DNA of 64,000 nucleotides from Tardibacter chloracetimidivorans (GCF_001890385.1 NZ_CP018221.1:3235001-3299000), one strand, 5' to 3'; counted from the first letter of the stretch, positions 27,999 to 38,170 are shown. The notes: a model not told the origin generated them from the letters alone. A program made the numbers and translations.

Positions 27999-28418
27999 AT
28001 GCTGCAACCGAAACGTACCAAGTTTCGCAAGGCCCATAAGGGGCGTATCCACGGCGACGCCAAGGGCGGCACCGCGCTGAACTTCGGTTCTGTGGGGCTG
28101 AAGGCGATGGAGCCGGAGCGGATCACCGCCCGGCAGATCGAGGCCGCGCGCCGTGCGATCACCCGTCACATCAAGCGGCAGGGTCGTTTGTGGATCCGCA
28201 TCTTCCCCGATGTGCCCGTCTCGTCGAAGCCCGCCGAAGTCCGCATGGGCTCGGGCAAGGGCTCGCCGGAATTCTGGGTTGCGCGGGTGAAGCCCGGCCG
28301 CATCCTGTTTGAACTCGACGGTGTCGCGCATGACGTGGCCAAGGGCGCTTTCGAGCGCGCGGCCGCCAAGCTGCCGATCCGGACCAAGGTGGTCGTCCGC
28401 CTTGGTGAAGCGCACTGA
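27999..28418 (+). CDS. rplP: 50S ribosomal protein L16
   Basis: 50S protein near the A site and central protuberance. 139 residues, start [19 protein letters not shown], with [12 protein letters not shown] and the conserved [17 protein letters not shown]. The ATG is preceded by GAAGGCGATAGAAA. Fourteen bases before rpmC. Confidence 0.97.
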   Translation: MLQPKRTKFRKAHKGRIHGDAKGGTALNFGSVGLKAMEPERITARQIEAARRAITRHIKRQGRLWIRIFPDVPVSSKPAEVRMGSGKGSPEFWVARVKPGRILFELDGVAHDVAKGAFERAAAKLPIRTKVVVRLGEAH

Positions 28419-28432
28419 GGAGCGTGGAAACC

Positions 28433-28642
28433 ATGGCAAAGATCGCCGATCTCAAGGTGAAAAGCGACGACGAGCTGCAGACGCAGCTTGCCGATCTGAA
28501 GCGCGAGCAGTTCAACCTGCGTTTCCAGGCTGCGACCAACCAGCTTGAAAAGCCGAGCCGCATCCGTGAGGTCCGCCGCTCCATCGCGCAGATCAAGACG
28601 CTGCAAAACGAACGGGCGCGCGCCGCCCAGGCCCAGGCTTGA
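28433..28642 (+). CDS. rpmC: 50S ribosomal protein L29
   Basis: Small helical hairpin protein beside L23 at the tunnel exit. 69 residues. ATG 28433 follows TGAGGAG at a good distance and is preferred over the in-frame GTG at 28424. Conserved [18 protein letters not shown]. Confidence 0.96.
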   Translation: MAKIADLKVKSDDELQTQLADLKREQFNLRFQAATNQLEKPSRIREVRRSIAQIKTLQNERARAAQAQA

Positions 28643-28652
28643 GGAGGAGCAC

Positions 28653-28913
28653 ATGCCCAAGCGCGTTCTGACCGGAACAGTCGTTTCCGACAAGACCGAC
28701 AAGACGGTGGTGGTTCTCGTCGAACGCCGGGTCGCGCACCCGGTCTACGGCAAGATCATCAAGCGTTCGAAGAAGTATCACGCCCATGACGAAGCCAATG
28801 CGTTTCGCGAGGGCGAGACGGTGCGCATTGAAGAGTGCGCTCCGATTTCAAAGCTGAAGACGTGGAAAGTCGTGGGCAAGGTCGGCGCGGATGCGTCGGC
28901 TCCCGCGGCCTGA
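28653..28913 (+). CDS. rpsQ: 30S ribosomal protein S17
   Basis: Early-assembling 30S body protein with an OB fold. 86 residues, start [19 protein letters not shown], with [26 protein letters not shown] at 28641-28649 is a strong ribosome-binding site; the longer frame to 28545 lies inside rpmC. Confidence 0.97.
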   Translation: MPKRVLTGTVVSDKTDKTVVVLVERRVAHPVYGKIIKRSKKYHAHDEANAFREGETVRIEECAPISKLKTWKVVGKVGADASAPAA

Positions 28914-28945
28914 CACGGTCGTTCTGGTAAGAAGGATCCAAGACA

Positions 28946-29314
28946 ATGATCCAGATGCAGACGAACCTCGAGGTCGCCGACAACAGCGGCGCGAAGAGGG
29001 TGCAGTGCATCAAGGTGCTGGGCGGTTCAAAGCGCCGCACCGCGGGTGTGGGCGACATCATCGTGGTGTCGGTGAAGGAAGCCGCGCCGCGCGGCCGCGT
29101 GAAGAAGGGCGATGTGCATCGCGCCGTCGTCGTGCGGACCGCGAAGGACATCCGCCGTCCCGACGGCTCGGTGATCCGGTTCGATTCCAACGCCGCCGTG
29201 CTGATCAACAAGAACGAGGAGCCGATCGGCACCCGTATCTTCGGCCCGGTGGTCCGCGAACTGCGCGCTCGCAACCACATGAAGATCATCAGCCTGGCGC
29301 CGGAGGTGCTTTGA
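28946..29314 (+). CDS. rplN: 50S ribosomal protein L14
   Basis: 50S interface protein and binding site of the silencing factor RsfS. 122 residues, start [18 protein letters not shown]; ends with the [14 protein letters not shown] block. First gene of the classic spc segment. One base separates its stop from rplX. Confidence 0.98.
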   Translation: MIQMQTNLEVADNSGAKRVQCIKVLGGSKRRTAGVGDIIVVSVKEAAPRGRVKKGDVHRAVVVRTAKDIRRPDGSVIRFDSNAAVLINKNEEPIGTRIFGPVVRELRARNHMKIISLAPEVL

Positions 29315-29315
29315 C

Positions 29316-29636
29316 ATGTCGGCACTGAAGATCAAGAAAGGCGACAAGGTCGTCGTCCTCAGCGGCAAGGACAAGGGCCGGCACGGCGAAGTCGTGAAGG
29401 CGCTGCCCGCGATCGGCAAGGTCGTGGTGTCCGGCGTGAACGTCGTGACCCGCCACAAGAAGCCGACGCAGGTCAATCCGCAGGGCGGGCTGGAACGGTC
29501 GGAAGCTCCGATCGCGGTTTGCAAGGTCGCGATCCAGGACCCGAAGACCGGCAAGCCCTCGCGCGTATCGTTCAAGATGGTGGACGGCAAGAAGGTCCGC
29601 ATCGCCACTCGCTCAGGGGAGCGCATCGATGGCTGA
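29316..29636 (+). CDS. rplX: 50S ribosomal protein L24
   Basis: Assembly-initiating 50S protein at the tunnel exit with a KOW motif ([20 protein letters not shown]). 106 residues. Starts one base after the rplN stop and overlaps rplE by eight bases. Confidence 0.97.
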   Translation: MSALKIKKGDKVVVLSGKDKGRHGEVVKALPAIGKVVVSGVNVVTRHKKPTQVNPQGGLERSEAPIAVCKVAIQDPKTGKPSRVSFKMVDGKKVRIATRSGERIDG

Positions 29637-30210
29637 AAAATACACGCCCCGGCTGAAGAAGGTCTATGACGACGAGATCCGCCGGGCACTTATCGAGCAA
29701 TTCGGCTACGCAAATACGATGGCGGTGCCCCGGCTCGACAAGATCGTCATCAACATGGGCGTCGGCGAGGCGACCCAGGACAAGAAGCGGGTGGATACAG
29801 CCGCTTCGGAAATGATGGCGATCGCGGGCCAGAAGCCGGTCATCACCCGGGCCAAGAAGTCGGTCGCCAGCTTCAAGCTGCGCGAAGGCATGCCGATCGG
29901 CTGCAAGGTGACGCTTCGCCGCGAGCGGATGTACGAGTTTCTCGACCGTCTGGTCACGATTGCGCTGCCGCGCGTTCGCGACTTCCGCGGCGTGAACCCG
30001 AAGTCGTTCGACGGACGCGGCAATTACGCGATGGGATTGAAGGAACAGATCGTGTTCCCCGAAATCAACTATGACCGGATCGAGAAGGTCCGCGGCATGG
30101 ACATCATCATTGGAACCACGGCTAAGACCGACGAGGAGGCGCGCGCGCTTCTTCGCCTGTTCGGTCTGCCGTTCACCGGCGAAGCCGGCGATCAGAAGCA
30201 GGCGGCCTGA
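29629..30210 (+). CDS. rplE: 50S ribosomal protein L5
   Basis: Binds 5S rRNA in the central protuberance and contacts P-site tRNA. 193 residues with conserved [30 protein letters not shown] and RDFRGVN. AGGGGAG upstream lies inside rplX. Confidence 0.98.
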   Translation: MAEKYTPRLKKVYDDEIRRALIEQFGYANTMAVPRLDKIVINMGVGEATQDKKRVDTAASEMMAIAGQKPVITRAKKSVASFKLREGMPIGCKVTLRRERMYEFLDRLVTIALPRVRDFRGVNPKSFDGRGNYAMGLKEQIVFPEINYDRIEKVRGMDIIIGTTAKTDEEARALLRLFGLPFTGEAGDQKQAA

Positions 30211-30236
30211 GGCCGGGATAGGGAAGAACTTAAGTC

Positions 30237-30542
30237 ATGGCGAAACTGAGTTCGATCAACAAGAACGAGCGGCGCAAGCGGCTGGTCAAGAAGTATGCGA
30301 ACAAATACGCAAAGCTGAAGGCCGTTGCCGAGGACGAGACCAGGGATGAGTCCGAACGGCTCATCGCACGTCTGAAGCAGGCGGAGCTTCCGCGCAATGC
30401 GAACCCCACCCGGGTCCGCAACCGTTGCGCGGTGACCGGACGGCCCCGCGCTTATTATCGTAAGTTTCAACTCTGCCGCGTGATGCTGCGGGAACTGGCC
30501 AATCACGGCCTGATCCCCGGTGTTACGAAGTCGAGCTGGTAA
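30237..30542 (+). CDS. rpsN: 30S ribosomal protein S14, zinc-free form
   Basis: 30S head protein. 101 residues, the longer form without the CxxC pairs, so it does not need zinc. Conserved [20 protein letters not shown] and end PGVTKSSW. It lies 26 bases after rplE. Confidence 0.97.
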   Translation: MAKLSSINKNERRKRLVKKYANKYAKLKAVAEDETRDESERLIARLKQAELPRNANPTRVRNRCAVTGRPRAYYRKFQLCRVMLRELANHGLIPGVTKSSW

Positions 30543-30554
30543 GGAGATCCCCAG

Positions 30555-30950
30555 ATGGCGGTCACCGATCCCCTGGGTGATATGCTCACCCGCATCCGCA
30601 ACGGCCAGCAGGCGCGCAAGGACAGTGTCCTCTCGCCGGCTTCCAAGCTGCGTCAGCGCGTTCTCGACGTGCTGCAGCGCGAGGGCTATATCCGCGGCTA
30701 TTCCGAAGAAGCGATGGGCCCCATGAAGGGCATTCGCATCGAGCTGAAGTATTTCGAGGGCCAGCCGGCGATCCAGCACGTCGCGCGCGTGTCGAAGCCG
30801 GGTCGCCGCGTCTATTCCGGCGCGCAGGAGCTTCCGCGCGTTCGCAATGGCCTGGGCATCACCATCGTCTCGACGCCAAAGGGCGTTCTGTCCGACGCGG
30901 AAGCGCGGACCCAGAACGTCGGCGGCGAGGTGCTGGCAGAAGTATTCTAA
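30555..30950 (+). CDS. rpsH: 30S ribosomal protein S8
   Basis: Binds the central domain of 16S rRNA early in assembly; in E. coli it represses the spc operon by binding its mRNA. 131 residues with [14 protein letters not shown] at the start and the [13 protein letters not shown] block near the end. AAGGAGATCCCC precedes the ATG. Confidence 0.98.
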   Translation: MAVTDPLGDMLTRIRNGQQARKDSVLSPASKLRQRVLDVLQREGYIRGYSEEAMGPMKGIRIELKYFEGQPAIQHVARVSKPGRRVYSGAQELPRVRNGLGITIVSTPKGVLSDAEARTQNVGGEVLAEVF

Positions 30951-30963
30951 GGAGCCCGCACCC

Positions 30964-31497
30964 ATGTCACGTATCGGAAAGAAGCCGATCTCCGTCCCGT
31001 CGGGTGTGACGGCCTCGATCGCCGACGGCACGCTGTCGGTGAAGGGGCCCAAGGGCACGCTCAGCATGCCGGTGGTCGACGACATCGCATATGATGTCCA
31101 GGACGGCGCCATTTCGGTGCAGCCCGCCAATGACAGCAAGCGCGCCCGCGCTTTCTGGGGCATGCAGCGCACCATGGTGCAGAACCTGGTGACCGGCGTC
31201 ACCGACGGTTTCACCAAGGTTCTGGAGATCACCGGCGTCGGCTATCGCGCCACGGCGCAGGGCAAGACGCTGAAGTTGCAGCTTGGCTACAGCCACGACG
31301 TCAATTTCGATGTGCCCGAGGGCATCACGATCAAGACGCCGGATCAGACCACGGTCGAAGTTTCGGGCAACGACAAGCAGCAGGTCGGCCAGGTGGCGGC
31401 GGAAATCCGCCGCTGGCGGAAGCCGGAGCCCTATAAGGGCAAGGGCATCAAATATCGCGGCGAGTTCATCTTCCGCAAGGAAGGGAAGAAGAAGTAA
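30964..31497 (+). CDS. rplF: 50S ribosomal protein L6
   Basis: 50S protein next to the GTPase-associated centre. 177 residues, start [16 protein letters not shown]-terminal [20 protein letters not shown] 30964 follows AAGGAG at 30950-30955; the longer frame to 30847 lies inside rpsH. Its TAA shares one base with the rplR ATG. Confidence 0.97.
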   Translation: MSRIGKKPISVPSGVTASIADGTLSVKGPKGTLSMPVVDDIAYDVQDGAISVQPANDSKRARAFWGMQRTMVQNLVTGVTDGFTKVLEITGVGYRATAQGKTLKLQLGYSHDVNFDVPEGITIKTPDQTTVEVSGNDKQQVGQVAAEIRRWRKPEPYKGKGIKYRGEFIFRKEGKKK

Positions 31498-31853
31498 TGG
31501 CCAAGGGACTTTCTCTGTTCGAAAAGCGCCGGCGGCGGAACCGCACGGCGCTCCGGGCGAAAGCCGGCACGCGGCCGCGCCTGTCGGTGCATCGCTCGAG
31601 CCAGCACATCTATGCCCAGATCATCGACGATGCCGCCGGCCGCACGCTGGCGGCCGCCTCGACCCTGGAAAAGGGCGTGCGCGGCACGGCCGGAGCAACC
31701 TCTGCGGCTGCTGCGGATGTGGGCAAGCGCCTGGCGGAGCGCGCCAAGGCGGCGGGCGTGGGCCGGGTCGTGTTCGACCGTGGCGGCTTCCTGTTTCACG
31801 GGCGCGTCAAGGCGTTGGCGGAAGCGGCACGCGAAGGCGGATTGGAATTCTAA
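31497..31853 (+). CDS. rplR: 50S ribosomal protein L18
   Basis: 5S rRNA-binding protein of the central protuberance. 118 residues with [18 protein letters not shown] and [24 protein letters not shown]. The start overlaps rplF by one base and its stop abuts rpsE directly. Confidence 0.97.
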   Translation: MAKGLSLFEKRRRRNRTALRAKAGTRPRLSVHRSSQHIYAQIIDDAAGRTLAAASTLEKGVRGTAGATSAAAADVGKRLAERAKAAGVGRVVFDRGGFLFHGRVKALAEAAREGGLEF

Positions 31854-32567
31854 ATGGCTGACGAAAACGAAAACCAGACCCAGACCCCCGCAGCGGAAGC
31901 TGTCGCAGCTCCCGAGGGCGAGCGTCGCGGGCGTGGCGGTCGTGGCCGCGGGCGCGACAATCGCGGCGGTAATCGCGACGGCCGTGGCCGCCGTGACGAT
32001 CGCCGTGGCAACCGCGACGAGGACCAGGGCGAAGAGCTGATCGAAAAGCTCGTCCACATCAACCGTGTGTCCAAGACGGTGAAGGGCGGCAAGCGCTTCG
32101 GCTTTGCGGCGCTTGTGGTGGTCGGCGACGGCAAGGGCCGGGTCGGCTTCGGCCACGGCAAGGCGCGCGAAGTGCCGGAAGCCATCTCCAAGGCGACCGC
32201 ATCGGCCAAGAAGGCGATGGTCCGCATTCCGCTGCGCGAGGGCCGGACGCTGCACCATGATGGCGCAGGGCATTTCGGCGCGGGCCGCGTCTATGTGCGC
32301 TCGGCTCCGCAGGGGACAGGGATCATCGCTGGCGGCCCGATGCGCGCCGTGTTCGAAAGCCTGGGCGTCGCCGATGTGGTGACCAAGTCGGTCGGCACGA
32401 ACAATCCCTACAACATGATCCGGGCGACCTTTGCGGCGCTGGGTGAGCAGACATCGCCGAAATCGGTCGCGCAGCGTCGCGGCAAGAAGATCGCCGATCT
32501 GCTCCAGCGCCGGGGCGATGTCTCGGAGCGTGCCGCCACGGCCGAGGCCGAGGCGGTGGCGGAGTAA
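31854..32567 (+). CDS. rpsE: 30S ribosomal protein S5 with long N-terminal extension
   Basis: 30S protein of the mRNA entry channel involved in decoding accuracy; a loop near its start is the spectinomycin-resistance site. 237 residues, against about 165 in E. coli. The core begins around [20 protein letters not shown] near residue 61. Ahead of it is a low-complexity stretch: a short acidic/Ala/Thr part, then repeated Arg-Gly-Asp-Asn units such as [15 protein letters not shown]. The tail ends in Ala/Glu repeats. The ATG abuts the rplR stop, no better start exists inside the extension, and the reading frame is open throughout, so the extension appears real. Confidence 0.97.
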   Translation: MADENENQTQTPAAEAVAAPEGERRGRGGRGRGRDNRGGNRDGRGRRDDRRGNRDEDQGEELIEKLVHINRVSKTVKGGKRFGFAALVVVGDGKGRVGFGHGKAREVPEAISKATASAKKAMVRIPLREGRTLHHDGAGHFGAGRVYVRSAPQGTGIIAGGPMRAVFESLGVADVVTKSVGTNNPYNMIRATFAALGEQTSPKSVAQRRGKKIADLLQRRGDVSERAATAEAEAVAE

Positions 32568-32571
32568 GACG

Positions 32572-32748
32572 ATGGCGAAGATCAAGCTAACCCAGACCGG
32601 ATCTCCGATCCGCCGCACCAAGGACCAGCGCGCGACCCTGATCGGTCTCGGGCTCAACAAGATGCACCGCACGGTGGAACTTGAGGACACGCCCGACGTG
32701 CGCGGCATGATCCGCAAGGTCCAGCATATGGTGAAGGTTGAGGCCTGA
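32572..32748 (+). CDS. rpmD: 50S ribosomal protein L30
   Basis: Small 50S protein of 58 residues, start [15 protein letters not shown], with [17 protein letters not shown] 32572 is four bases after the rpsE stop; the long frame back to 32431 lies inside rpsE. The following 122-base gap to rplO carries a hairpin CCGCATGCTTGCGTGCGG (about 32819-32837) without a T run. Confidence 0.96.
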   Translation: MAKIKLTQTGSPIRRTKDQRATLIGLGLNKMHRTVELEDTPDVRGMIRKVQHMVKVEA

Positions 32749-32870
32749 GCCCCGTGCCTCAAGGCTAACGTCGCGCTTGATCCGGGAATGATCCTGGGGC
32801 AAGCGCTTCGTCATCAGGTCCGCATGCTTGCGTGCGGTCGCGCGAACACAGCGAAAGCGAGTGCGAAGAT

Positions 32871-33356
32871 ATGAAACTGAACGAAATTCGTGACAATCCG
32901 GGCGCCCGCAAGGGTCGCGTCCGTGTCGGACGTGGCATCGGCTCGGGCCTGGGCAAGACCGGCGGCCGTGGCCAGAAGGGCCAGAAGAGCCGCTCCGGCG
33001 TATCGGTGAACGGCTTCGAGGGCGGCCAGATGCCGCTCCACATGCGGATCCCGAAGCGCGGCTTCAACAACATCTTCGCCAAGGATTACGCCGAGGTGAA
33101 CCTTGGCGCGATTCAGAAGGTGCTCGATGCCGGAAAGCTCGACGCAAAGGCCGTGGTCGATCACGCCGCGCTGAAGGCGGCGGGGCTCGCTCGTGGCGGC
33201 AAAGACGGCGTCCGTCTGCTCGCCAAGGGCGAACTGAAGACCAAGCTCAGCTTCAAGGTCGCCGGAGCTTCAAAGGCGGCGCGCGAAGCCGTCGAGAAAC
33301 TGGGTGGCGCGGTGGAATCCACGGTGAAGGCAAAGGCCGAGTCGGCCGAAGCCTGA
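32871..33356 (+). CDS. rplO: 50S ribosomal protein L15
   Basis: Late-assembling 50S protein. 161 residues, start [14 protein letters not shown], then the Gly-rich [22 protein letters not shown]. The ATG 32871 is chosen by family alignment; upstream GTG 32832 is less likely. Followed by secY after 81 bases. Confidence 0.97.
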   Translation: MKLNEIRDNPGARKGRVRVGRGIGSGLGKTGGRGQKGQKSRSGVSVNGFEGGQMPLHMRIPKRGFNNIFAKDYAEVNLGAIQKVLDAGKLDAKAVVDHAALKAAGLARGGKDGVRLLAKGELKTKLSFKVAGASKAAREAVEKLGGAVESTVKAKAESAEA

Positions 33357-33437
33357 ACGGCCGGAAGGGCGCGGGCAGGCCCCGTGCCCATCCACGGCCG
33401 GCAGCAGCGGCATCGCCGCGAAGGGAATTAGACGGAT

Positions 33438-34802
33438 ATGGCATCCGCAGCCGAACAACTGGCCGCCAACCTCAGCCTTTCGTCCTTTTCGAAGGCGACA
33501 GAACTCAAGAAGCGCATCTGGTTCACCCTTGGCGCGCTGATCATCTTCCGCCTGCTGTCCTATGTGCCGCTGCCGGGTATCGATCCGGTTGCGATGAGCA
33601 ATCTTTTCCAGCGCACCCAGGGCGGCGTGCTGGACTTCTTCAACATGTTCTCCGGCGGCGCGCTGGAGCGTATGTCGGTGATCGCGCTTGGCGTGATGCC
33701 CTATATCACCGCCTCCATCGTCATTCAGCTTGCGACCTCGCTCAGCCCGACGCTGGGCGCGCTGAAGAAGGAAGGCGAGAGCGGCCGCAAGAAGCTCAAT
33801 CAATATACGCGCTACGGCACCGTGTTCCTCTGCGCCTTCCAGGGCTATGGAATCGCCGTAGGGCTGGAGGGTTGGGGCGCGGGCCAGGGCGCGTCGGCCG
33901 TCATCGACCCGGGCCTGGTGTTCCGCATCTCGTGCGTGACGACGCTGGTCGGCGGCACCATGTTCCTGATGTGGCTTGGCGAGCAGATCACCAGCCGGGG
34001 TATCGGCAACGGCATTTCTCTGATCATCATGGCGGGTATCGTCGCGCATCTGCCGACGGCGATCATCAGCCTGTTCGAGCAGGGCCGCACCGGGGCGATG
34101 TCGCCGCTGATCATCATCGGAATCATCGTCGTCGCGCTGGGCCTCATCGCGTTCATCTGTTTCATGGAGCGCGCGCAGCGGAAGATCCTGATCCAATATC
34201 CCAAGCGCCAGACGGCCCAGGGCATGATGCAGGGCGACAGCTCGCACCTGCCGCTGAAGATCAACACCGCAGGCGTCATACCGCCGATCTTCGCCTCCTC
34301 GCTGCTGCTGATGCCGTTGACGGTGGCGCAATTCTCCGGCCAGCGCGCTGCGGGCGAAAGCGCCTGGGGCGACACGATGATCGCGGTGACCACCGCGCTT
34401 CAGCATGGCTCGCCGCTCTACATGGCGCTCTATGCGTTCGGCATCATCTTCTTCTGCTTCTTCTATACGGCGGTGATCTTCAATCCCGAGGAGACGGCCG
34501 ACAATCTGAAGAAGTACGGCGGATTCATTCCTGGCATCCGGCCGGGCCAGCGCACGGCGGAATATCTCGATTTCGTCCTCACCCGCATCACGGTGGTGGG
34601 CGCCGCCTATCTGACGCTGATCTGCCTTCTTCCTGAGTTCCTGATTTCAAGGCTCGCGGTGCCATTCTATCTGGGCGGCACCAGCCTGCTGATCGTGGTG
34701 AACGTCACGATCGACACCGTTACCCAGATCCAGAGCCATCTGCTGGCGCACCAATATGAAGGGCTCATCAAGAAGGCCCGCTTGCGGGGAGGACGCCGTT
34801 GA
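33438..34802 (+). CDS. secY: Preprotein translocase channel SecY
   Basis: Membrane channel of the Sec machinery, working with SecE, SecG and SecA (encoded 14 kb upstream). 454 residues with about ten hydrophobic segments, the plug-region block LLSYVPLPGIDP and the cytoplasmic loop RPGQRTAEYLD. Stop TGA is inside TTGA, overlapping the adk start by four bases. AAGGGAATTAGACGGAT lies before the ATG. Confidence 0.98.
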   Translation: MASAAEQLAANLSLSSFSKATELKKRIWFTLGALIIFRLLSYVPLPGIDPVAMSNLFQRTQGGVLDFFNMFSGGALERMSVIALGVMPYITASIVIQLATSLSPTLGALKKEGESGRKKLNQYTRYGTVFLCAFQGYGIAVGLEGWGAGQGASAVIDPGLVFRISCVTTLVGGTMFLMWLGEQITSRGIGNGISLIIMAGIVAHLPTAIISLFEQGRTGAMSPLIIIGIIVVALGLIAFICFMERAQRKILIQYPKRQTAQGMMQGDSSHLPLKINTAGVIPPIFASSLLLMPLTVAQFSGQRAAGESAWGDTMIAVTTALQHGSPLYMALYAFGIIFFCFFYTAVIFNPEETADNLKKYGGFIPGIRPGQRTAEYLDFVLTRITVVGAAYLTLICLLPEFLISRLAVPFYLGGTSLLIVVNVTIDTVTQIQSHLLAHQYEGLIKKARLRGGRR

Positions 34803-35461
34803 ACATCATTCTTCTGGGGCCGCCTGGCGCGGGTAAGGGCACGCAGGCCACACGGCTGGTTGCCGAGCGCGGCATGGTGCAGCTCTCGACCGGCGACATG
34901 CTGCGCGCCGCCGTGGCTGCCGGGACTCCGGTCGGGAACAAGGCCAAGGCCGTGATGGAAGCCGGGCAGCTCGTGTCGGACGAGATCGTCATCGGCATAT
35001 TGTCCGATCGGCTCGACCAGCCCGACGTGGCTGGCGGTTTCATTCTCGACGGGTTTCCGCGCACCGTGGCCCAGGCCGAGGCGCTCGATTCGCTGCTGGC
35101 GGCCAAGGGCATGAAGCTTGACCATGTGATCGAGCTTTCCGTCGACGAGGATGCGCTCGTCGATCGCATCACCGGCCGCTATTCCTGCGCCAAATGCGGG
35201 GAAGGCTATCACGACCGCTACAAATTGCCGAAGGCGCCCGGCGTCTGCGATGTGTGCGGATCGGCCGAGTTCAAGCGCAGGCCCGACGACAATGAGGAAA
35301 CGGTCCGCACCCGAATGGCTGAATACAGGGCCAAGACGGCGCCGATCCTGCCTTATTACGAAGCGCGGGGTCTGGTTGCCAGGGTGGATGGCATGGCGGA
35401 CATCGGCGATGTCAACCGGTCGATCGAAAGAATCCTCGATTCAGGTGGCCGGTCCGCTTGA
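34799..35461 (+). CDS. adk: Adenylate kinase, zinc-LID type
   Basis: Interconverts ATP + AMP and 2 ADP. 220 residues; P-loop GPPGAGKGTQ, AMP site LSTGDMLRAAV, and a long LID with four Cys (CAKC and CDVC) that should bind zinc, as in Gram-positive enzymes. The start is TTG, overlapping the secY stop (TTGA), and AGGACG upstream lies inside secY, so expression is probably coupled. A strong terminator follows about 45 bases after the stop. Confidence 0.96.
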   Translation: MNIILLGPPGAGKGTQATRLVAERGMVQLSTGDMLRAAVAAGTPVGNKAKAVMEAGQLVSDEIVIGILSDRLDQPDVAGGFILDGFPRTVAQAEALDSLLAAKGMKLDHVIELSVDEDALVDRITGRYSCAKCGEGYHDRYKLPKAPGVCDVCGSAEFKRRPDDNEETVRTRMAEYRAKTAPILPYYEARGLVARVDGMADIGDVNRSIERILDSGGRSA

Positions 35462-35506
35462 CAGGGGGGATGGCGGTGTCTAACGACGCCATTCCGTTTG
35501 ACCGTT

Positions 35507-35543
35507 CCGGCGGCGCCAAGGCGCTTGCCGGATTGTTTTGTTT
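35507..35543 (+). terminator. Intrinsic terminator after adk
   Basis: CCGGC (35507-35511) with GCCGG (35527-35531), and GCGCC (35513-35517) with GGCGC (35520-35524), make a ten-pair stem with a small internal loop, followed by ATTGTTTTGTTT. It divides the spc segment from rpsM-rpsK-rpoA-rplQ, 67 bases before rpsM. Confidence 0.75.
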
Positions 35544-35610
35544 CGTTGGACGAGTGAACGCATTGAGATGGGGTGATGGCCCACCCGCCCCGTGGAGCAG
35601 GAGGTAATTT

Positions 35611-35979
35611 GTGGCACGTATAGCGGGTGTGAACATCCCGACAAACAAGCGCGTCGAGATCGCCCTTACTTATATTCACGGCATTGGCTCGACATCGGCC
35701 AAGAGCATCGTGAACCAGCTTGGCATCACGACAGAGCGTCGCATCCAGGACCTGTCCGATCAGGAAGTGCTCCAGATCCGCGAATTGATCGACCGCGACT
35801 TCACCGTGGAGGGCGACCTTCGCCGCGAAGTTGCGATGAACATCAAGCGGCTCATGGACCTGGCCTGCTATCGCGGCCTTCGTCACCGCAAGGGCCTTCC
35901 CGTCCGCGGGCAGCGCACGCACACCAATGCGCGCACCCGCAAGGGCAAGGCCAAGCCGATTGCCGGCAAGAAGAAGTAA
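35611..35979 (+). CDS. rpsM: 30S ribosomal protein S13
   Basis: 30S head protein touching the P-site tRNA and the 50S bridge. 122 residues from a GTG start preceded by AGGAGGT (35599-35605), one of the best ribosome-binding sites in the window. Conserved [21 protein letters not shown] and the basic end [16 protein letters not shown]. First gene of the alpha segment. Confidence 0.97.
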   Translation: MARIAGVNIPTNKRVEIALTYIHGIGSTSAKSIVNQLGITTERRIQDLSDQEVLQIRELIDRDFTVEGDLRREVAMNIKRLMDLACYRGLRHRKGLPVRGQRTHTNARTRKGKAKPIAGKKK

Positions 35980-36042
35980 GCAGTCCGGGGGACTGTTTGC
36001 TCCGCGGGAGGCAGCCCCGAGCTTTTTAAAGGGTTTTCTGTA

Positions 36043-36432
36043 ATGGCACGCGAACCTCAGCGCATTCGTCGCCGCGAGCGCAAGAACATCACCTCGGGCG
36101 TCGCGCACGTGAACGCCACGTTCAACAACACCATGATCACCATCACCGATGCGCAGGGCAACGCGATTTCCTGGTCTTCGGCGGGCACAATGGGTTTCAA
36201 GGGCAGCCGCAAGTCGACGCCCTATGCGGCGCAGATGGCCGCTGAAGACGCCGGTCGCAAGGCGCAGGAGCACGGCGTCCGCACGCTGGAAGTCGAAGTG
36301 AAGGGGCCTGGTTCCGGACGTGAATCGGCACTTCGCGCGCTTCAGGCGGTTGGTCTTGCGATCACGGCGATCCGCGACGTCACGCCCATTCCGCACAACG
36401 GCGTCCGTCCGCCGAAGCGCCGGCGGGTCTGA
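36043..36432 (+). CDS. rpsK: 30S ribosomal protein S11
   Basis: 30S platform protein near the Shine-Dalgarno helix. 129 residues with [36 protein letters not shown] and the end THIPHNG-like [15 protein letters not shown]. Sixty-three bases after rpsM. Confidence 0.97.
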   Translation: MAREPQRIRRRERKNITSGVAHVNATFNNTMITITDAQGNAISWSSAGTMGFKGSRKSTPYAAQMAAEDAGRKAQEHGVRTLEVEVKGPGSGRESALRALQAVGLAITAIRDVTPIPHNGVRPPKRRRV

Positions 36433-36522
36433 GTCTATCGCGTGCGGCCGGCGGCATTTGCCGGTCGTTGTCCTTCAACCGCGGCGCGGCATCGCGCTCC
36501 CAAGCATCTCTAGGGGAACACC

Positions 36523-37572
36523 GTGGCAGTAAACGCGAAGAACTGGCAGGAACTGAAGAAGCCCAACAGCCTTGAACTGAAGGGCGGCGACGGCAAGCGC
36601 AAGGCGACCTTCATCGCCGAGCCGCTGGAGCGTGGCTTTGGCCTGACGCTGGGCAACGCCTTGCGGCGCGTGCTTCTCTCCTCGCTTCAGGGCGCATCCA
36701 TCACCTCGATCAAGATCGAGGGCGTGCTTCACGAATTTTCGTCGCTCGCCGGCGTCCGGGAGGATGTGACCGACATCGTCCTCAACGTGAAGCAGGTCGC
36801 GCTGCGCATGGAGAGCGATTTCGCCAAGCGGCTTCAGCTTTCGGCCACCGGGCCGGGCGAAGTAACGGCTGGCCAGATCGGCGCGACGGGCGACATCGAG
36901 GTGATGAACCCCGATCTCGTCATCTGCCATCTGGATGACGGCGCGACGCTGAACATGGAACTGACGGCAGAGGTCGGCAAGGGCTATGTCCCGGCGTCGT
37001 CCAACCGTCCGGCCGATGCGCCGATCGGTCTGATCCCGGTCGATGCGCTTTACTCGCCGGTCCGCCAGGTCGCCTACAAGGTGGAGAACACCCGCGTCGG
37101 CCAGGAACTGGATTACGACAAGCTGACGCTGACGGTGGAGACCGACGGCACGGTGACCCCGGAAGACGCGGTCGCCTATGCGGCGCGCATCCTTCAGGAC
37201 CAGCTTCAGCTTTTCGTCAACTTCGAGGAACCGGCCCAGGGCGCTTCCGCTCCGATCGGCCTTGCGGCCGCTCCGGCCGAGGCGGAGGCCGAATCCGGCC
37301 AGATCAACCGCTATCTCCTCAAGAAGGTGGACGAGTTGGAACTGTCCGTCCGGTCGGCCAATTGCCTGAAGAACGACAACATCATCTACATCGGCGATCT
37401 GGTGCAGAAGACCGAGGCCGAGATGCTGCGCACGCCGAACTTCGGCCGCAAGTCGCTCAACGAGATCAAGGAAGTTCTCGCCGGCATGGGCCTGCGCCTG
37501 GGCATGGATATTCCGGGCTGGCCGCCCGAGAACATCGAGGAACTGGCCAAGAAGCTCGAGCAGGAATACTGA
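36523..37572 (+). CDS. rpoA: RNA polymerase alpha subunit
   Basis: Scaffold subunit for RNA polymerase assembly and, via its C-terminal domain, UP-element and activator contact. 349 residues from GTG 36523. N-terminal domain has [19 protein letters not shown]; the C-terminal domain is intact ([27 protein letters not shown]), with the DNA-binding Arg present, joined by an Ala/Glu-rich linker. Ninety bases after rpsK. Confidence 0.98.
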   Translation: MAVNAKNWQELKKPNSLELKGGDGKRKATFIAEPLERGFGLTLGNALRRVLLSSLQGASITSIKIEGVLHEFSSLAGVREDVTDIVLNVKQVALRMESDFAKRLQLSATGPGEVTAGQIGATGDIEVMNPDLVICHLDDGATLNMELTAEVGKGYVPASSNRPADAPIGLIPVDALYSPVRQVAYKVENTRVGQELDYDKLTLTVETDGTVTPEDAVAYAARILQDQLQLFVNFEEPAQGASAPIGLAAAPAEAEAESGQINRYLLKKVDELELSVRSANCLKNDNIIYIGDLVQKTEAEMLRTPNFGRKSLNEIKEVLAGMGLRLGMDIPGWPPENIEELAKKLEQEY

Positions 37573-37591
37573 TCGGGCAGGAATCACGGGT

Positions 37592-37607
37592 TCCGGCGCT
37601 GGCCGGA
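37592..37607. repeat. Possible REP-like hairpin between rpoA and rplQ
   Basis: TCCGGC-GCTG-GCCGGA is a perfect 6-bp hairpin flanked by GGT and GTGACG. On the minus strand GTCACTCCGGCCAGCGCCGG resembles the extragenic palindromes common in sphingomonad genomes. There is no adjacent T run, so it is a poor terminator. Only one copy is visible. Confidence 0.3.
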
Positions 37608-37688
37608 GTGACGTTTTCGTTGGGCGGTCCGCGTCGCCGCCTGGTCTGGGGTACCTTGTCCGGCCCCTGAACAAACAGGAGAATGACC

Positions 37689-38111
37689 ATGCGCCATCGT
37701 GTCGGCGGACGTAAGCTTCAGCGCACCAGCAGCCATCGCACGGCACTGTTCCGCAATATGGCGGCCGCGCTCATCAAGCATGAGCAGATCACGACCACCG
37801 TCGCCAAGGCGAAGGAGCTTCGGCCCTATACCGAAAAGCTCGTGACGCTGGCGAAGAAGGGCGGCCTGGCCAATCGCCGGCTCGCCATGTCTCGGCTGAT
37901 GGACGACGCCCAACTCGTGAAGCTGTTCGACGTGCTGGCCCCGCGCTATTCGGACCGTCCCGGCGGCTATCTGCGGATCATCAAGGCGGGCATCCGCGCA
38001 TCGGACGCAGCGCCGATGGCGATCATCGAGTTCGTCGACCGCGATCTGTCGGCCAAGGGCCAGGACTCCGGCCCGGTCGATAATGACGCCGATCTGGAAG
38101 ACGCGGCCTGA
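37689..38111 (+). CDS. rplQ: 50S ribosomal protein L17
   Basis: 50S protein at the tunnel-exit face. 140 residues with the standard start [17 protein letters not shown]; an ATG two codons upstream (37683) is also possible. The core is followed by a short acidic tail ([10 protein letters not shown]). Last gene of the ribosomal block, followed by a good terminator. Confidence 0.97.
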   Translation: MRHRVGGRKLQRTSSHRTALFRNMAAALIKHEQITTTVAKAKELRPYTEKLVTLAKKGGLANRRLAMSRLMDDAQLVKLFDVLAPRYSDRPGGYLRIIKAGIRASDAAPMAIIEFVDRDLSAKGQDSGPVDNDADLEDAA

Positions 38112-38135
38112 GCCATCTTCCCTCGTACAAGTAAT

Positions 38136-38170
38136 AAGGCCCGTCTCCCGCAGGGAAGGCGGGCCTTTTC
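38136..38170 (+). terminator. Intrinsic terminator of the alpha segment
   Basis: AAGGCCCG (38136-38143) pairs with CGGGCCTT (38160-38167), with a further TCCC/GGGA stem inside, followed by TTTTCCTTT. It lies 24 bases after the rplQ stop. Confidence 0.85.
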
